From Anthoceros angustus (lineage: Eukaryota; Streptophyta; Anthocerotopsida; Anthocerotales; Anthocerotaceae): a stretch of 64,000 nucleotides of DNA. Location of the stretch: NCBI GenBank assembly GCA_010909165.1, contig VJWM01000196.1, positions 124,001 to 188,000 of the forward strand, in the 5' to 3' direction. Below are positions 11,271 through 22,228 of this stretch, one piece after another. A program made the position numbers and the translations under genes. The notes under the pieces were generated by a model. That model ran no database searches. It saw only the letters and a list, made by a program, of their open reading frames with translations, and had not been told where the DNA came from. The stretch's first letter is position 1; each line of letters opens with the position of its first letter.

Positions 11271-11611
11271 GAAACCAGGGTCTCATCATCATGTGCCTGC
11301 GAGCTCCACGAGCTCTCGGCCCTTTGCCAACGAGCGCCTACGCGGAGCGCGGTGTAGTGCAGACTAGGGATGATGAGGTGCATTCGCCTTGTGCGGCCGG
11401 GGGACGATAACGGCCGACACTGCTCCCGACACAAGGCAAAGGGATCCGGAGTCCTCAGGATGGAGCCTTCTAGCTACCCTACGCAGCGCAGCGCAGCTTC
11501 CACATGCGCTCTACGGCCCCAGCATCATCAAGCCCCTGGGTCTGGGTACGCCCAGCCTAACTGCGAACCCAATTGTTAAACAAGGATCTTTGCAACCACC
11601 ACGTGGACCGA

Positions 11612-11646
11612 GAGTCGGACCTCGGACTCGGACTCGGACTCGGACT
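11612..11646 (+). repeat. (CGGACT)n microsatellite
   Basis: About five copies of a CGGACT hexamer, with one variant copy at the 5' end. Confidence 0.85.
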
Positions 11647-11649
11647 CAC

Positions 11650-14012
11650 GCAAACAATCTAACACGGGACGGTGGTCAACACCCAACGGAAAGCAGCAGC
11701 AGCAGCAGCAAGTCAGACTGCAGTGCAGCCTGCACTGGCTCCCTTCCGCTCCTCTCTGCTATTTGCTAGGCTATGCTCTGAGTTTCTACCAGCCAAGCAG
11801 AACAAGCCAAAAAAAACCCCTGACTTGCCGGACCTGCTCCGGATCCGCGTGCGATGGCCATGACGAACGACGACGTCCGACGACAACGATGACGACTGGT
11901 GGCCGCAGGGCCAGGAGGCCTGCCGGAATCCAGACCAAGTTTAGGTAGCTAGCCAAGCGCGAGCGTCCCACCGGGTGACCGACGTCGGCATCGACGTCCA
12001 AGCCTGGTGTCCCCAGAGTTGAGTACTGAGCAGCCGGCCAGCTGTTGCCAGAGACCAGAAAGCACGACCGTTTTCGGATCCATGGGCATCATGTCCCTTC
12101 TGTGATGTTGCCTTTTTTTATTCTTTTGCTTGCCTGCACAGTACTCGGGCCATGCAATCATGGAAACGTGTAGATTTTGGATGCCTGGTTAAAACCGAAC
12201 CCGATGAGGATATGTCCACTTGTCTTACTAAGATCATGAGCGCAGAATTCTGAGCTGACGGAGGGTAGGCATGCAAACGGAATGATGCTCAACGACCAAG
12301 ATATACAACAACAGCCAGCCCACTGGTTGACACCATGTGGATTACGCAATGTTCTCTTTAGGCAGGTTGGCAGTATTAGTGGTTTCAACTTATAGCACAA
12401 GCCGGGGTTTACCGGTTCTGGTGGCATCCGGCATGAAAGACACAGTCCGGAGGTTGGGAAAATAGACGCCAGTAGTCCATCTTTCTACACACTTTTCTAT
12501 TCTTTGGCCTCTCTGAGCTTCCAGATCCGAGTTGGTTTTTCCACCAACACAGAATCTGGCGGTACTAGCTAGTTGCTGACAGATTTCACGTTCCGGTGCT
12601 CCTTCCTGTCAGAAGGCACCATCGGTTGTTGAAGGCCCGGGTGTTACGAAGGAGCCATGAGCCAAGAAAAGAAAACTGCCCAGTAATGCCATATGGGAGT
12701 TTCCAATTAGCTCCAGGCTCCAGCAGTAGACTTCTGTTGCGTGAACGACAGCTTTCTCTCTTGGGGCACTTACGCTGAAGAATGTCCTACGTGGTGTCAG
12801 GACACATCTTGTTCTGGATCTCCAGATGTCAATTGCCGTAGCCTGGTACTTTTTCGGAACCGGAGTGATCAGGAGCGCCTCAACCACCTTGGTTCGTTCT
12901 GCCAAGGACAGAGGTGGCACCCACCCATGGCCTGTCTGCAGATCTAGCTGAATATCCACGGATCAAACCTCTCAACTAATGCGAGCACAGGTCTCCGATA
13001 ATCTATAACAGGTTCACTAGCTATCCACTGCAATTGCAGGAGCCAACATTGGCAGGTGCTTCACGTTCGAATCATTAGTAACGTTAGCTTCGTGCGACTT
13101 TCAGCTTAGAACAAGTGCAGATAGGCACACGACGTCACTACTCGTTAATGCATTGAGAAGAAAGGCCTGCTTCTAGAGATACTCTAGACATCGAGCGCTC
13201 AATAAACCAGACTCGACCGAATATCTATAGCTGTGGCTTGGGCTTGGGCAGAATTTAAACTTGACCGGATCCACAGATGGATTGGGGCGAAATGCCCATC
13301 ACAAGTGAGCAGGGCAACCATGGGCGCCACAATCTTAGAGCTTGCAAGTTGCATCTACATGAGAAGCCGGAATACAAAGCATATTTACTTACGAGTCTGT
13401 AATGCTACATTCATCGTACAAATTGTACAAGATCAGGTCCGCAGGAGGCAAGCCTGAAGACTAGTCTATGGTGTAAGGTGACGGTTGCCAAGATCATTGT
13501 CTGGCTGCCTCATACCCATCACTGGGCACTTCCAAAATTTACCTCGCGCATGGAAAGCTGCAGCTCCTACAGACATCACGAAGGATATCCATAGTACGAA
13601 GCAGAACGACACTCAAACTTCCCAGTTGAGGAGAGCCAGAAGAACTGGCTCAAAGTCGATAATTCAGTCTTAAGTACAGCAGTACTAGCCTCGGCCTGCA
13701 GGTTGGTGTCGCATATCATGTCGACAAAGTCGTGCCCAATTCCCCTGCTCGTCCCGTTAGGACTCGTATATATGTAGCTTGCATGGTATAACATCTGCAG
13801 GATAGCTGATTCTCCCGCTCGGGCCTCTATGTAGGGACCCAGAGTTTGATCTCTGGTCCCAGCTCCCAGCTGTGCACAATGCGCAGTACAGCAAGCTTGC
13901 TTGTGTGCGTCGAGGATAGTCTTGCAGGCGATGCCCTTCCGCGCCTGAGATATCGAGCGATGTCCTAGAGTGGTCACCAGATACTCATCGAAACCTTGGA
14001 AGAAGCCACACC
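11650..14012. other. Downstream flank of the MYB gene, no gene recognised
   Basis: Only short unrelated frames are seen. The minus-strand part next to 14012 should hold the 3' untranslated region of the MYB gene. A short (AGC)n run lies at 11695-11711. Confidence 0.55.
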
Positions 14013-16677
14013 TCATGCCGCTCCCACACCTAAGAAGTCAATGAAAGGGACGGCCGGCTCCGACTCAGCAGGACCGTCTGCTGCACCATGATCTACAATA
14101 GTATCCGATGGTGGCATGGACGCCCAGGATCCAGCAACCCCAGTCATGAGCTTGAGCGAGCTCCCAGACTCCTTCATCCCGCGAGAGACCTGCTGCCCGC
14201 AGTTGGCGGCGAGCTGCTCCAGCAGCCCTACTTCAGATCTGTGGGCGGAGACGCCGTTGTTGGTGGCAGCCTCCTTAGGCTGCAAACCGCATGCACTGTG
14301 CTTCCCCACGCCTGCATGCAGCAAGCTAGCGCCGGACGACATGCTGGCACGGCCGTCGAAGAACCAGGGGCTGCTGCTGCTGCCGCCTCCGCCTGCACCT
14401 CTGTCGCCAAGGACGTTCTGCAAGCCGGTCCTCGCAGGCTTGTGCGAAACGGGGTTGGACGGGGTGCTGGCGCCGGAGCTGAGGTTCCCGGAATCCGACC
14501 TGGTGAAGGTGGTGGACTCGGCCGGCGGGAAGGTGTGCCCCGGGGAGTCGGCCAGGTCGAACACCTCCTTCCGTATGCCCATGCCCATACCGCTGCCGCT
14601 GCCCATGCCGCTGCTGGAGCTGAAGCTGTGGCGCAGCAGAGTGGCCGCCGCTTCGTTGCTCTTCGTGGGCTGCGCGTTCACGTTGAACGGCAGCTTGCCG
14701 GAAGTACCGGTGCTGAACCACTGCGGGGAGATGGAACCTGCATAGGTGAGCCCCCCGTGAAGAGATGTCTTGAGTCCCACAAAGGACGAGTCGGACAACG
14801 ACCCTTTCTCCGCCCCTGATTCTGCTGTCGCCCGGGAGAGGTGCAGCCCCGAGGTCGCATTCCTGTCCTGAACATGATGATGATGATGCTGCTGCTCCTG
14901 ATCCCCGACCCCAGCACCACCGGCTGCCGACGAGGGCGTAAGCCCGGGCACGAAGAGCCTGGAGCCTGCAAGCGGAGCGGGACGAGCAAAATCAGACCGT
15001 GACCCCATTTAGTGACGAAGACAGAGCGGTCATGGTAAAAAGCAAAGGCGACGCGAGAATAGCAGAGAGACAGTGCTGAGCGTGTCGTTACCTTTGAGGA
15101 CATGGTCGGCGTTGTTTATGGAGAGCAAGGTGTGAGCGTTTGCAGCCGGCGCAGCAAACCTGTTGAGGTTGAACGCCATGTGCCCGGCTGCTGCAGCGCC
15201 AGCGCCAGCAGATTGGAAGGAGCTGCTGCTGCTGCCGGCCTCCTTCTCCCCGATGCACAGAGACAGGCCGGATGGAAGCTTGGAGATGCTGAGGCCGCCT
15301 CCCGCTCCCGCTCCGGCGCCTGCTCCGTCCCTGTCCGGCGCCATGTTGAAGAGGCTCCCGGGTGCCCCGCCCGGCTGGAAGCCGTGGAGGGATGTCGTGG
15401 AGGAGGCCATGATGTGGTCGTCGGAGGAGGTGGAGTTGATGGAGGACTTCTCGATCCAGGCGATGAGCGAGTCCGCGGCGGAGTGCGCACCCGCCCCGCC
15501 TCTGGCACCGGATGCCAGCCTCTTGAATCCCGTAATGTTGGCCGCCGAGGAAGGCGAGGAGAGGCCGGGGGAGGCGGAGCCGGAGGCGGAAGCAGGGGCC
15601 GAGGCCGGGCCGGTTCCGGTTCCGGTTCCAGTTCCTGTGCGCGGGCGATTCGCCTGGCTCTTGCGCCGCCCGTAGGCCCGAGATCGCTCTCGGAACTTCC
15701 TGGCCATCACCACATGCCAGTGGTTCTTGACGGCATTGTCGGTCCTGCCGGGGAAAATCCTGGCGATCATGGCCCACTTGTTGCCGTGGAAGCGGTGCGC
15801 GGCCAGCAGCTTCTCCTCCTCCTCCTCGGTGAAGGGGCGGCGGTTGATCCTGGGGTCCAATTGATTGAACCATCTCAGCCTGCAGCTCTTTCCTGCGTCA
15901 TCCGGGGCAAGCGCAGCAAGCAACGTAAATGACGAGAATTGTTGGAAGCAAGTTTGAAAAGGGAAGGGTTGCAAGGAAGGAAGAAGGGAAGGAAGCAAGA
16001 AGGAAGGTTGATTGCAGGGCCGGGCCGGGCAGGGCAGGGAAACCCTACCAGATCGGCCTTGGAGCTTCTCGGCGATGAGATTCCAATTCTGCGGGCCGTA
16101 TTGCGACACCAGCTCGCGCAGCTTCTCGTCCTCGGCGGGCCGCCAGTGGCCTCTGGGGCAAAGCTTGGATTGCACGCTATCCATCTCCTTGCCCAGCGAA
16201 CTGTCGTGGTCCTCGTTGGTGGAGTCCTTCATGTCGTCCAGGCTGCCGGTGTGGTCCATCTCCTCGTCTTCCTCGCTGGAGGGGATGCGCAGCTCCAGCC
16301 CCGGGCTGGCCGCGGCGGAGGCGGCAGCGGGAGACGGGGCGGAGGCGGAGGCGGAGGCTGAGGCTGAGGCTGAGCAGCCCTCCATCGACCGCATCCTCCA
16401 GGCGGCGCGCGCGTCCGGCGGGAGCCCCATCCCCAGGCCCTGGAAGGCTATCTCGGAGGCTGCAGGCGGGGGGCCAGGCCCCAGGCCGGGGTGGGTGTCG
16501 GAGGAGGCGCACGCCCGCAGCCTGCCGTGCGTGATGCTGCTGCTGCCTCCGCCAGTGATTCTGTCGGGAGTAGCATCCTCCAAGGAGAAGAAGTGGCGAG
16601 GCGCCTTGTCTCCTGCCACAGCCTGCTGCTGCTGCTGCTGCTGCTGGTGATGCTGGTGTTGCTGGTGTTGCTGCTGG

Positions 16678-16713
<36 letters not shown>

Positions 16714-16892
16714 AGCTTGAGGGATGTGTAGACAGAGTCGAGAGTGGGGCCGGAGGCGGGAGGCAGGGAGAGCGATTGGGGAGAAGCGCGCATTGCCAAC
16801 TGAAACTGCTCGCGGTGGGAGAAGGGCTGCTCCCCCAGATTGTACGCGGTCCGCATTCTCTTGGCGCCCTGGGCAATGTGAAGGCACATCAT
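14013..16892 (-). CDS. R2R3-MYB transcription factor, subgroup 21 (MYB52/54/56/105/117-like)
   Basis: Three exons at 16892-16049, 15892-15092 and 14965-14013 give 865 residues. The introns (156 and 126 bp) are GT-AG, both phase 1, and lengths sum to whole codons. The first ATG after an in-frame upstream region is at 16892. R2 (about 247-298) has [15 protein letters not shown] and W250, W270, W289. R3 (about 299-349) has [20 protein letters not shown]. This wording is typical of subgroup 21, nuclear regulators of secondary wall formation, organ boundaries and seed or spore traits in other plants. Intron 1 falls at the family's usual place, inside the Gly of RSGKSC. The protein is two to three times longer than angiosperm relatives. 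It has a His-interrupted polyQ tract (about residues 62-90), an acidic [11 protein letters not shown] segment before R2, and long Ser/Ala/Gly/Thr-rich repeats (SASASA, TGTGTG, GAGAGA). No zinc or EAR motif was seen. Confidence 0.93.
16624..16711 (-). repeat. CAG-rich tract encoding interrupted polyglutamine
   Basis: Inside MYB exon 1, CAG codons with scattered CAA and CAC/CAT give a Gln run broken by single His residues. The interruptions may stabilise its length. Confidence 0.9.
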
Positions 16893-17880
16893 AGCCGGGA
16901 GGGAGCCAGCCTTGCCTGCTTGCCAGCCGCTGCAAGCCAGCCCAGGGCAAGGCAAGGCAGGCGCACTGGGCACTGGGCACAAGCACGCACGCACGCAGAG
17001 AGCAGCGGCGAACAAGGTTGCAGGAGAGGAGAGGCTGGGAGGGATGGAATGGAGTGGAATAGAAGGGAAACAGGAAGGCAGGGTTGCTAAAGCAGGGAGA
17101 GGAGGTGGAGGCGGAAGTGGAAGTGGAAGTGGAAGTGCAAGGGACGGCGAGGCGGGGTGAGAGGCGAGGTGGGTGGAAGCGAGGCGGGGGCGAGGCAGGG
17201 GCGGAGGCAGGGGCGAGGCGGAGCGGAGCGGAATGGGAGCAGGGGCGGAGCAGGCTCTCCTGCTGTGTGCTCTCTCTTGTTAGACTAGAAGCAGATGGAG
17301 GTGGCTACTCGGAAGACGTCTGCGTCTGCGTCTGCGTCTCCGTCCACGTCTGCGTCTGGTGGCAGAGGCGAGCAGAGCGGGAGCAGGCAGGCAGGCAGGC
17401 TCTGGACAGGACAGACAGCCTCTCTCTCTCTTGCGATTGCAAAGGACAAGCATTTAAGAGGGGCGAGGCAGCAGAGCAGGCCGGCGAGGAGAGCCCAACC
17501 CCCCACACTACACCACTACTGGTCCTAGTCCCGACCGAGCCAATTTGTGCACATTTTGCATTTGCCCAAATCCAGACTGCATTTCCCGCTGCTGGCGGCC
17601 TGGCCTGGCCTGGTCTGGCCTGGTAATCCGGTGGGCTTAGGGAGCAGGCAAGCCATCCCATGGCGACCGCCCATGGCGCTGGCGCCACTTTGGTTCGTAG
17701 GCGCAAGACTAGAGGGTTGCGGATTAGGAAGCGGGGATCCAGCGAAAGCGGCGGGGGGAATCCGGTGACGTGGGAAGCTTTTGCTTGGTGCCTTGGTGCC
17801 TTGGTGCCATGGTGCCGTGGTGCCTGGCGCTGGCCCTGTCGCTGCCTCTGCTTCTGCCTCTGCCGCTGCCGCTGCGCGCG
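16893..17880 (-). promoter_or_regulatory. MYB upstream region, GC-rich, repeat-laden
   Basis: The minus-strand 5' flank has no clear TATA box. It holds purine-rich hexamer runs (GGAAGT at 17106-17140, GCGAGG-type at 17150-17225), a CGTCTG/CGTCTC run at 17318-17358 and a CT run at 17415-17435. The last two are possible Inr or GAGA-like core-promoter material. Several plus-strand open frames here are by-products of the repeats. Confidence 0.45.
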
Positions 17881-17885
17881 ACCCT

Positions 17886-17962
17886 GATTAACCGTTAACC
17901 ACCGTTCCCTATTACACAACAACACAGATACCGGCCGACCCAAATAACGTCTTTAACGGAAA
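17886..17962. promoter_or_regulatory. Cluster of CCGTTA/TAACGG MYB-type sites
   Basis: TTAACCGTTAACC at 17888-17900 is a nearly perfect palindrome containing overlapping TAACCGTTA cores. It is followed by ACCGTTCCC and TTTAACGGAAA within 60 bases. Sites of this type are bound by R2R3-MYBs. The cluster lies about 1 kb upstream of the MYB start codon, so autoregulation is a possible inference. Confidence 0.4.
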
Positions 17963-18186
17963 ACACGCTCCCTAATTTCGTGTACCCATTACCCGGCCTG
18001 CGGCCTGCCTGCGTGCCTGCCTGCTGTTGCTCCTGGCTCCTGGCTCCTGGCTCCCGGCCCGCTGCGTGAAAATGCATGTGTAAGTCAATGCTCCAAGCCT
18101 TGACCGTGTTAAATGATGTTCAAGCTCGGGCCGTACGTACACCGTGTGAAACCGGCTGCTTAATGCTCAACTGTGACAGCCCACCT

Positions 18187-18308
18187 ACCCGTAACCCCGT
18201 AACCCTGTAACCCTGTAACCCTGTAACCCCTGCAACCCTGTAACCCCTGCAACCCTGTAACCCTGTAACCCTGTAACCCTGTAACCCTGTAACCCGTAAC
18301 TGTAACCC
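18187..18308 (+). repeat. Telomere-like 8-bp tandem repeat (GTAACCCT)n
   Basis: About 14 units of GTAACCCT, some altered to CCCTGCAA, run in one direction. The unit differs from the plant telomere unit CCCTAAA, so this is an interstitial microsatellite and not a telomere tract. Confidence 0.85.
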
Positions 18309-18552
18309 TAGTATGTATGTATGTACCTCCATGGCTCATGGCGCTCGGCCCGAGCACATGATACAAACATACATTTTAAGGAAGGAGCCCGGCCCGGCCC
18401 CTGGGATGGGGATGGGAGCCTGGCCTGGGCCGACCGTAATGATGGAGGCAGCTGCTTCTGCTGCTTGAAGGAGCGGGCGCGGTGCCGTTATGGCCCAAAA
18501 TTGGGGCGCCTCGCAGGCCGAGCCCAATCATCCGCGCCCCATCATTCATTAT

Positions 18553-18601
18553 GATGCCCGCCTCTGCCTCTGCCACTGCCACTGCCACTGCCACTGCCTC
18601 T

Positions 18602-18633
<32 letters not shown>

Positions 18634-18655
18634 CCCGCTGCCCCTGCCCCGCTGC
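18553..18655 (+). repeat. (TGCCAC)n / (TGCCTC)n compound microsatellite
   Basis: A TGCCTC/TGCCAC/TGCCCC hexamer series in which one variant forms consecutive blocks. Confidence 0.8.
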
Positions 18656-19011
18656 CCCTGCCCGCAGAGGGGGAGCTTTCATGAAGGGAGAACATGGAGG
18701 ATTAGAGCTTTCAGTGCGCTTGGCTTCATAGGGATTTGGGGCCTTGGGTTTGCCCTTTTTCTATTTGCGTAACCGTAACGGGGACAGATTTGAGGGGAAT
18801 GCCGAGCAGTGCAGCAGCGAGTGCAGAGTGGGTAGCGTGTGCTTTATTTGCGGGGGGGCTGGGCCCGATTTTTGGTGTTGCCAGATGATTGGATTTGGGG
18901 AAATGGGCTTTGTCCTCCTGTCAACAAATGCCGTGATCTGCTTACCCATTTTTAGACGCGCGGCTGAGACACAGGCATTGCAGCCAGCCCCAGCCCAAGC
19001 CTCCGTCTCCG

Positions 19012-19042
19012 GGGTCGGGGTCGGGGTCGGGGTCGGGCTCCG
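19012..19042 (+). repeat. (GGGGTC)n microsatellite
   Basis: About five copies in a GC-rich setting. Confidence 0.75.
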
Positions 19043-19352
19043 GTGCCCGGGCCCAGGCACCAAGCACAGCCTACAGCCTGCCAGAATCCAGGCTTGTGTC
19101 TGCCACTGCGCGTTCCGCAATCCGCCTTCCGTCTTTGGCCGCGTAAATGTAATGCCGAACGCGATGCTTCAGGTTTGAGGCAGGCTCGAGCGAAGCTGCG
19201 AAGCGAATTGATCCCCAAGAATCCGCAACAAAATATTTTGTGCTTGCAATCCCCAATGCACACTATGTACCTCGCTACATTATGTGGCTTTTGACTGCGC
19301 TTTCACCACCTTTGACCGCCTCGGGCACGGCGCCCCATTGTGGAATGGAATA

Positions 19353-19476
19353 GAATGCGAATGCGAATGCGAATGCGAATGCGAATGCGAATGCGAATGC
19401 GAATGCGAATGCGAATGCGAATGCGAATGCGAATGCGAATGCGAATGCGAATGCGAATGCGAATGCGAATGCGAAT
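19353..19476 (+). repeat. Long pure hexamer array (GAATGC)n
   Basis: About 20 perfect copies of GAATGC with no interruption. All frames are open, which generates artefactual dipeptide-repeat ORFs on both strands (for example Phe-Ala, His-Ser, Glu-Cys, Met-Arg). Such purity implies recent expansion. Confidence 0.95.
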
Positions 19477-19827
19477 TCATGGGAATGTGAAAAGGCCTGT
19501 GCACATGTACAAGAAGCATATGCGCCGTGTTGGCGGGATGCCGCCAACGCCATACCGCCATATGAAAGGAAATTTAAACACTCCCGCGGCTGCCAATGCC
19601 GGGAGCGCTAAAATCCACCCGGGTCCCGAGTTTCCCGGCCCGCCCTCGAGCCCCGTCCCGTTCTCTTCCCCGTTCCGTCGGGAGCGGCAGGCGCATCGGC
19701 GCGTCGGCGCACTGTGCACGAGGGGCCCGGGAGGTGACTTGCTGCTTGCATGAGTTTTGTAGGGAAGGGAAATGGCGGGGCCCTCGCCGGCCTGCAGCTG
19801 GGATGAGATACGCGTATGTTTGTTGTG

Positions 19828-19880
19828 TGAAGGGGAGAAGGGGAGAAGGGGAGAAGGGGAGAAGGGAAGAAGGGGAGAGG
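19828..19880 (+). repeat. (AGGGGAGA)n purine minisatellite
   Basis: Five or more copies of an 8-bp all-purine unit, with one AAGGGAAGA variant. Confidence 0.8.
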
Positions 19881-20858
19881 GGGTCTGGGCTGCATACCGT
19901 TGGCGACCCTTTGGTTCATCGGGTGATGGGCGATGGGGACTTGGCGTCCGAAAAGGGGAGCATCACTTCGGCGTGGCCACCATCTGCTGGTGTGACAAAC
20001 GTGAGCCCTCGGCACCAACGACCGGTGCCGGCCAGTTGCCGCCCGCTGCGGTATGTTTATGTCGGTTGCAAATGTGAAGGGAGGAGGAGAACGTTGCGCG
20101 GTGGCAAACATCGGGCGGAGAACGAGACGGGATAATATTCTTGCGCCACTGGCAGGGGAATAAAGGCCAACGCAAACCTAACGCAAGGCAAGGCAAGAAC
20201 GCAAGCCAGCGCAACGCAGAGCAAAGCAAGCCCCCGGCGGGCTCTGGCTTCTTACCGGCTTTCAACGCAACCGCCTTGTAGCCTGTAGCGTCCGTGTGTT
20301 AAGAGCCTGGGGCTGTGCTGGGGAAACGAGATGCCTCTCCGTACCACGGACTGGGGGCTGATGTCATGCACCCTGTCAGTGCGCCTACCCCACAAGAGCT
20401 GGACTGGAATGGGCTGTTGAGCAGCTGCAGCACAACAAGCAACACAAGCAAACGGTTGCGAAACAGATAACTAGACTAGACTACATTTGCACATTCTCTA
20501 CAGTAGTCTGCCTTCTTTCCAGCCCATTGCGCTGCCCGGGATTTGGCGGGGTGCGGGGCCGGCGACGCCAGGCTAGGCGACCTAGCCGGACCCAACCCTG
20601 TGCCTTTGCCTTTCCTTTACCATCGCTGTGGCAGTGGCCAATAATGCATGCACGCTGCTGGGCCTGGGCCTTGATGATAACAGGCTCAGAGGCGGAGAAG
20701 CTGGGCCCTCTGCCATGATCCTTGCAGAATCCACATTCCGATCTTTCCGTCCGCCACATCGTCATGTGCCGTGTTGGTAATTGCGTGGCCACCAAAAGCT
20801 CGCTAAAGCATGCTTATTTAGCAGGCGGAAAAGCTGACATGGTGTATGATTACATCAT

Positions 20859-20966
20859 GGCTGGCGCTGGCGCTGGCGCTGGCGCTGGCGCTGGCTGGCC
20901 CTGGCCCTGGCCCTGGCCCTGGCCCTGGCCCTGGCCCTGGCCCTGGCCCTGGCCCTGGCCCAGGCC
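20859..20966 (+). repeat. (GGCGCT)6 followed by (GGCCCT)11
   Basis: Two adjoining hexamer blocks differ at one base and change abruptly at about 20895. Confidence 0.9.
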
Positions 20967-21385
20967 CAGGCGCTGGAGCTGGAGCCTGCCTGCCCCTCTT
21001 GCCTCTGTGCGCGTCTGCGTCTGCTTCTGCACCTCTGATGCCGCTGCCACTGGTGGGACGGGATGAGTGAGAGCGCGACCATAGGCCCTAGGGTAGGTGA
21101 TGCCTGCATGCATGTCTGTGACATATCCGAATGATGACACCGGGACCTCATCTGAGCGGATCCGGATCCGGAGCTCCGCTGCGCTTGTGCAAATCGCGAT
21201 GCTCGCCGGTCAGCCCGCTGCAAAAGTCGATTCTATGTAGGCCTGGAGCGGACTGGAGTCCGACTCTGCCAAGGCCTGCTGCAGGCTCAGCTGCTGCCCG
21301 GACCTCGGCCTCTGGACTGCACTAGTACTCCACTGGTTACTGCTCACTGGACAGCTAGCCACCTAGCTGCATGCTTTCAAGTATT

Positions 21386-21421
21386 TGCTTGCCCTTGCCC
21401 TTGCCCTTGCCCTTGCCCTTG
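21386..21421 (+). repeat. (CTTGCC)n microsatellite
   Basis: About six copies of CTTGCC. Confidence 0.85.
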
Positions 21422-22100
21422 GGAGGTCTCACCTCCTCCCCCGGCCCCTTTTACTCCCCGAGTCCCACACGTACCAAAGGGAAAAGCACAGTACCTCCTG
21501 CTGCCGTCGACATCGTTCAATTGCATGAGTGTACATACGGTAGGAGTAGGAGTAGGAATATGGAGATGCGTACGTCGACAATTGGATTCCTTGCTTCAAT
21601 TTGGAAGTTGGTGTCGTCGAAAATGAGGAAAAAGCTTGGGACCAAAGTGCTGGCAAGGGCGGAGGCTGTTGGGACCCTGGCCTGCCTGGCCACGGGGGGC
21701 CCGGGATATTGGATTCCCATTGGTGCACGTACGTACTACGTAACGCAACGACGCCACGCCCATAACGGATCGGACACCATTACCATAGCAGTGGATGTGG
21801 AATCTCCACGACTTCCTAGTCCAACAAGTCTTCCATGCTTCTTCTTCTTCTCTTCTTCTTCTTCCATGTTTGTACTACGTCTTTTATCGGGACTAGATTA
21901 CTTGCTTCTTTACACATGTCCATGTGGTGGGTACATATTTGGTTATTTGGTTATCGTGCCGGCAGAACCGACCGGCCGGCCGGGCAGTTGCATCCCAAGT
22001 CTACTCTGGTCTTTCTTTGTGACATGTACATACAAAGCTACAAAATCGCCGATATTGGTGTTGTTAGATACAAACCTACCTACCTAACCGAACCTACCCA

Positions 22101-22166
22101 GTCGGAGTCGGAGTCGGAGTCGGAGTCGGAGTCGGAGTCGGAGTCGGAGTCGGAGTCGGAGTCGGA

Positions 22167-22206
<40 letters not shown>

Positions 22207-22228
22207 ACGTCGACGTCGACGTCGGAGT
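22101..22228 (+). repeat. Three-block hexamer array GAGTCG / GCGTCG / ACGTCG
   Basis: About 11.5 copies of GAGTCG (to 22170) are followed by six GCGTCG (22171-22206), three ACGTCG (22207-22224) and then GAGTGA. The blocks differ by one base in the same position, with no mixing at the borders. Confidence 0.95.

Noticed and set aside
12609-12959. 116-codon minus-strand ORF
   Set aside because: Protein-like in parts, but no domain, no start context and no neighbouring exons. Treated as chance.
14088-14819. Plus-strand ORFs antisense to MYB exon 3, and others at 15102-15932 and 16491-17090
   Set aside because: They are shadows of the GC-rich MYB coding exons.
18187-18308. True telomeric sequence or chromosome end
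   Set aside because: The unit is an octamer unlike the plant heptamer, the array is only about 120 bp, and unique sequence continues on both sides.
19275-19753. Long dipeptide-repeat ORFs (Phe-Ala, His-Ser, Met-Arg, Glu-Cys) on both strands
   Set aside because: They are only translations of a pure (GAATGC)n array that happens to lack stops.
21371-22087. Plus-strand ORF of 238 codons
   Set aside because: It begins in a CTTGCC microsatellite, has no recognisable domain and shows no exon signals. It is listed only as part of the intergenic block.
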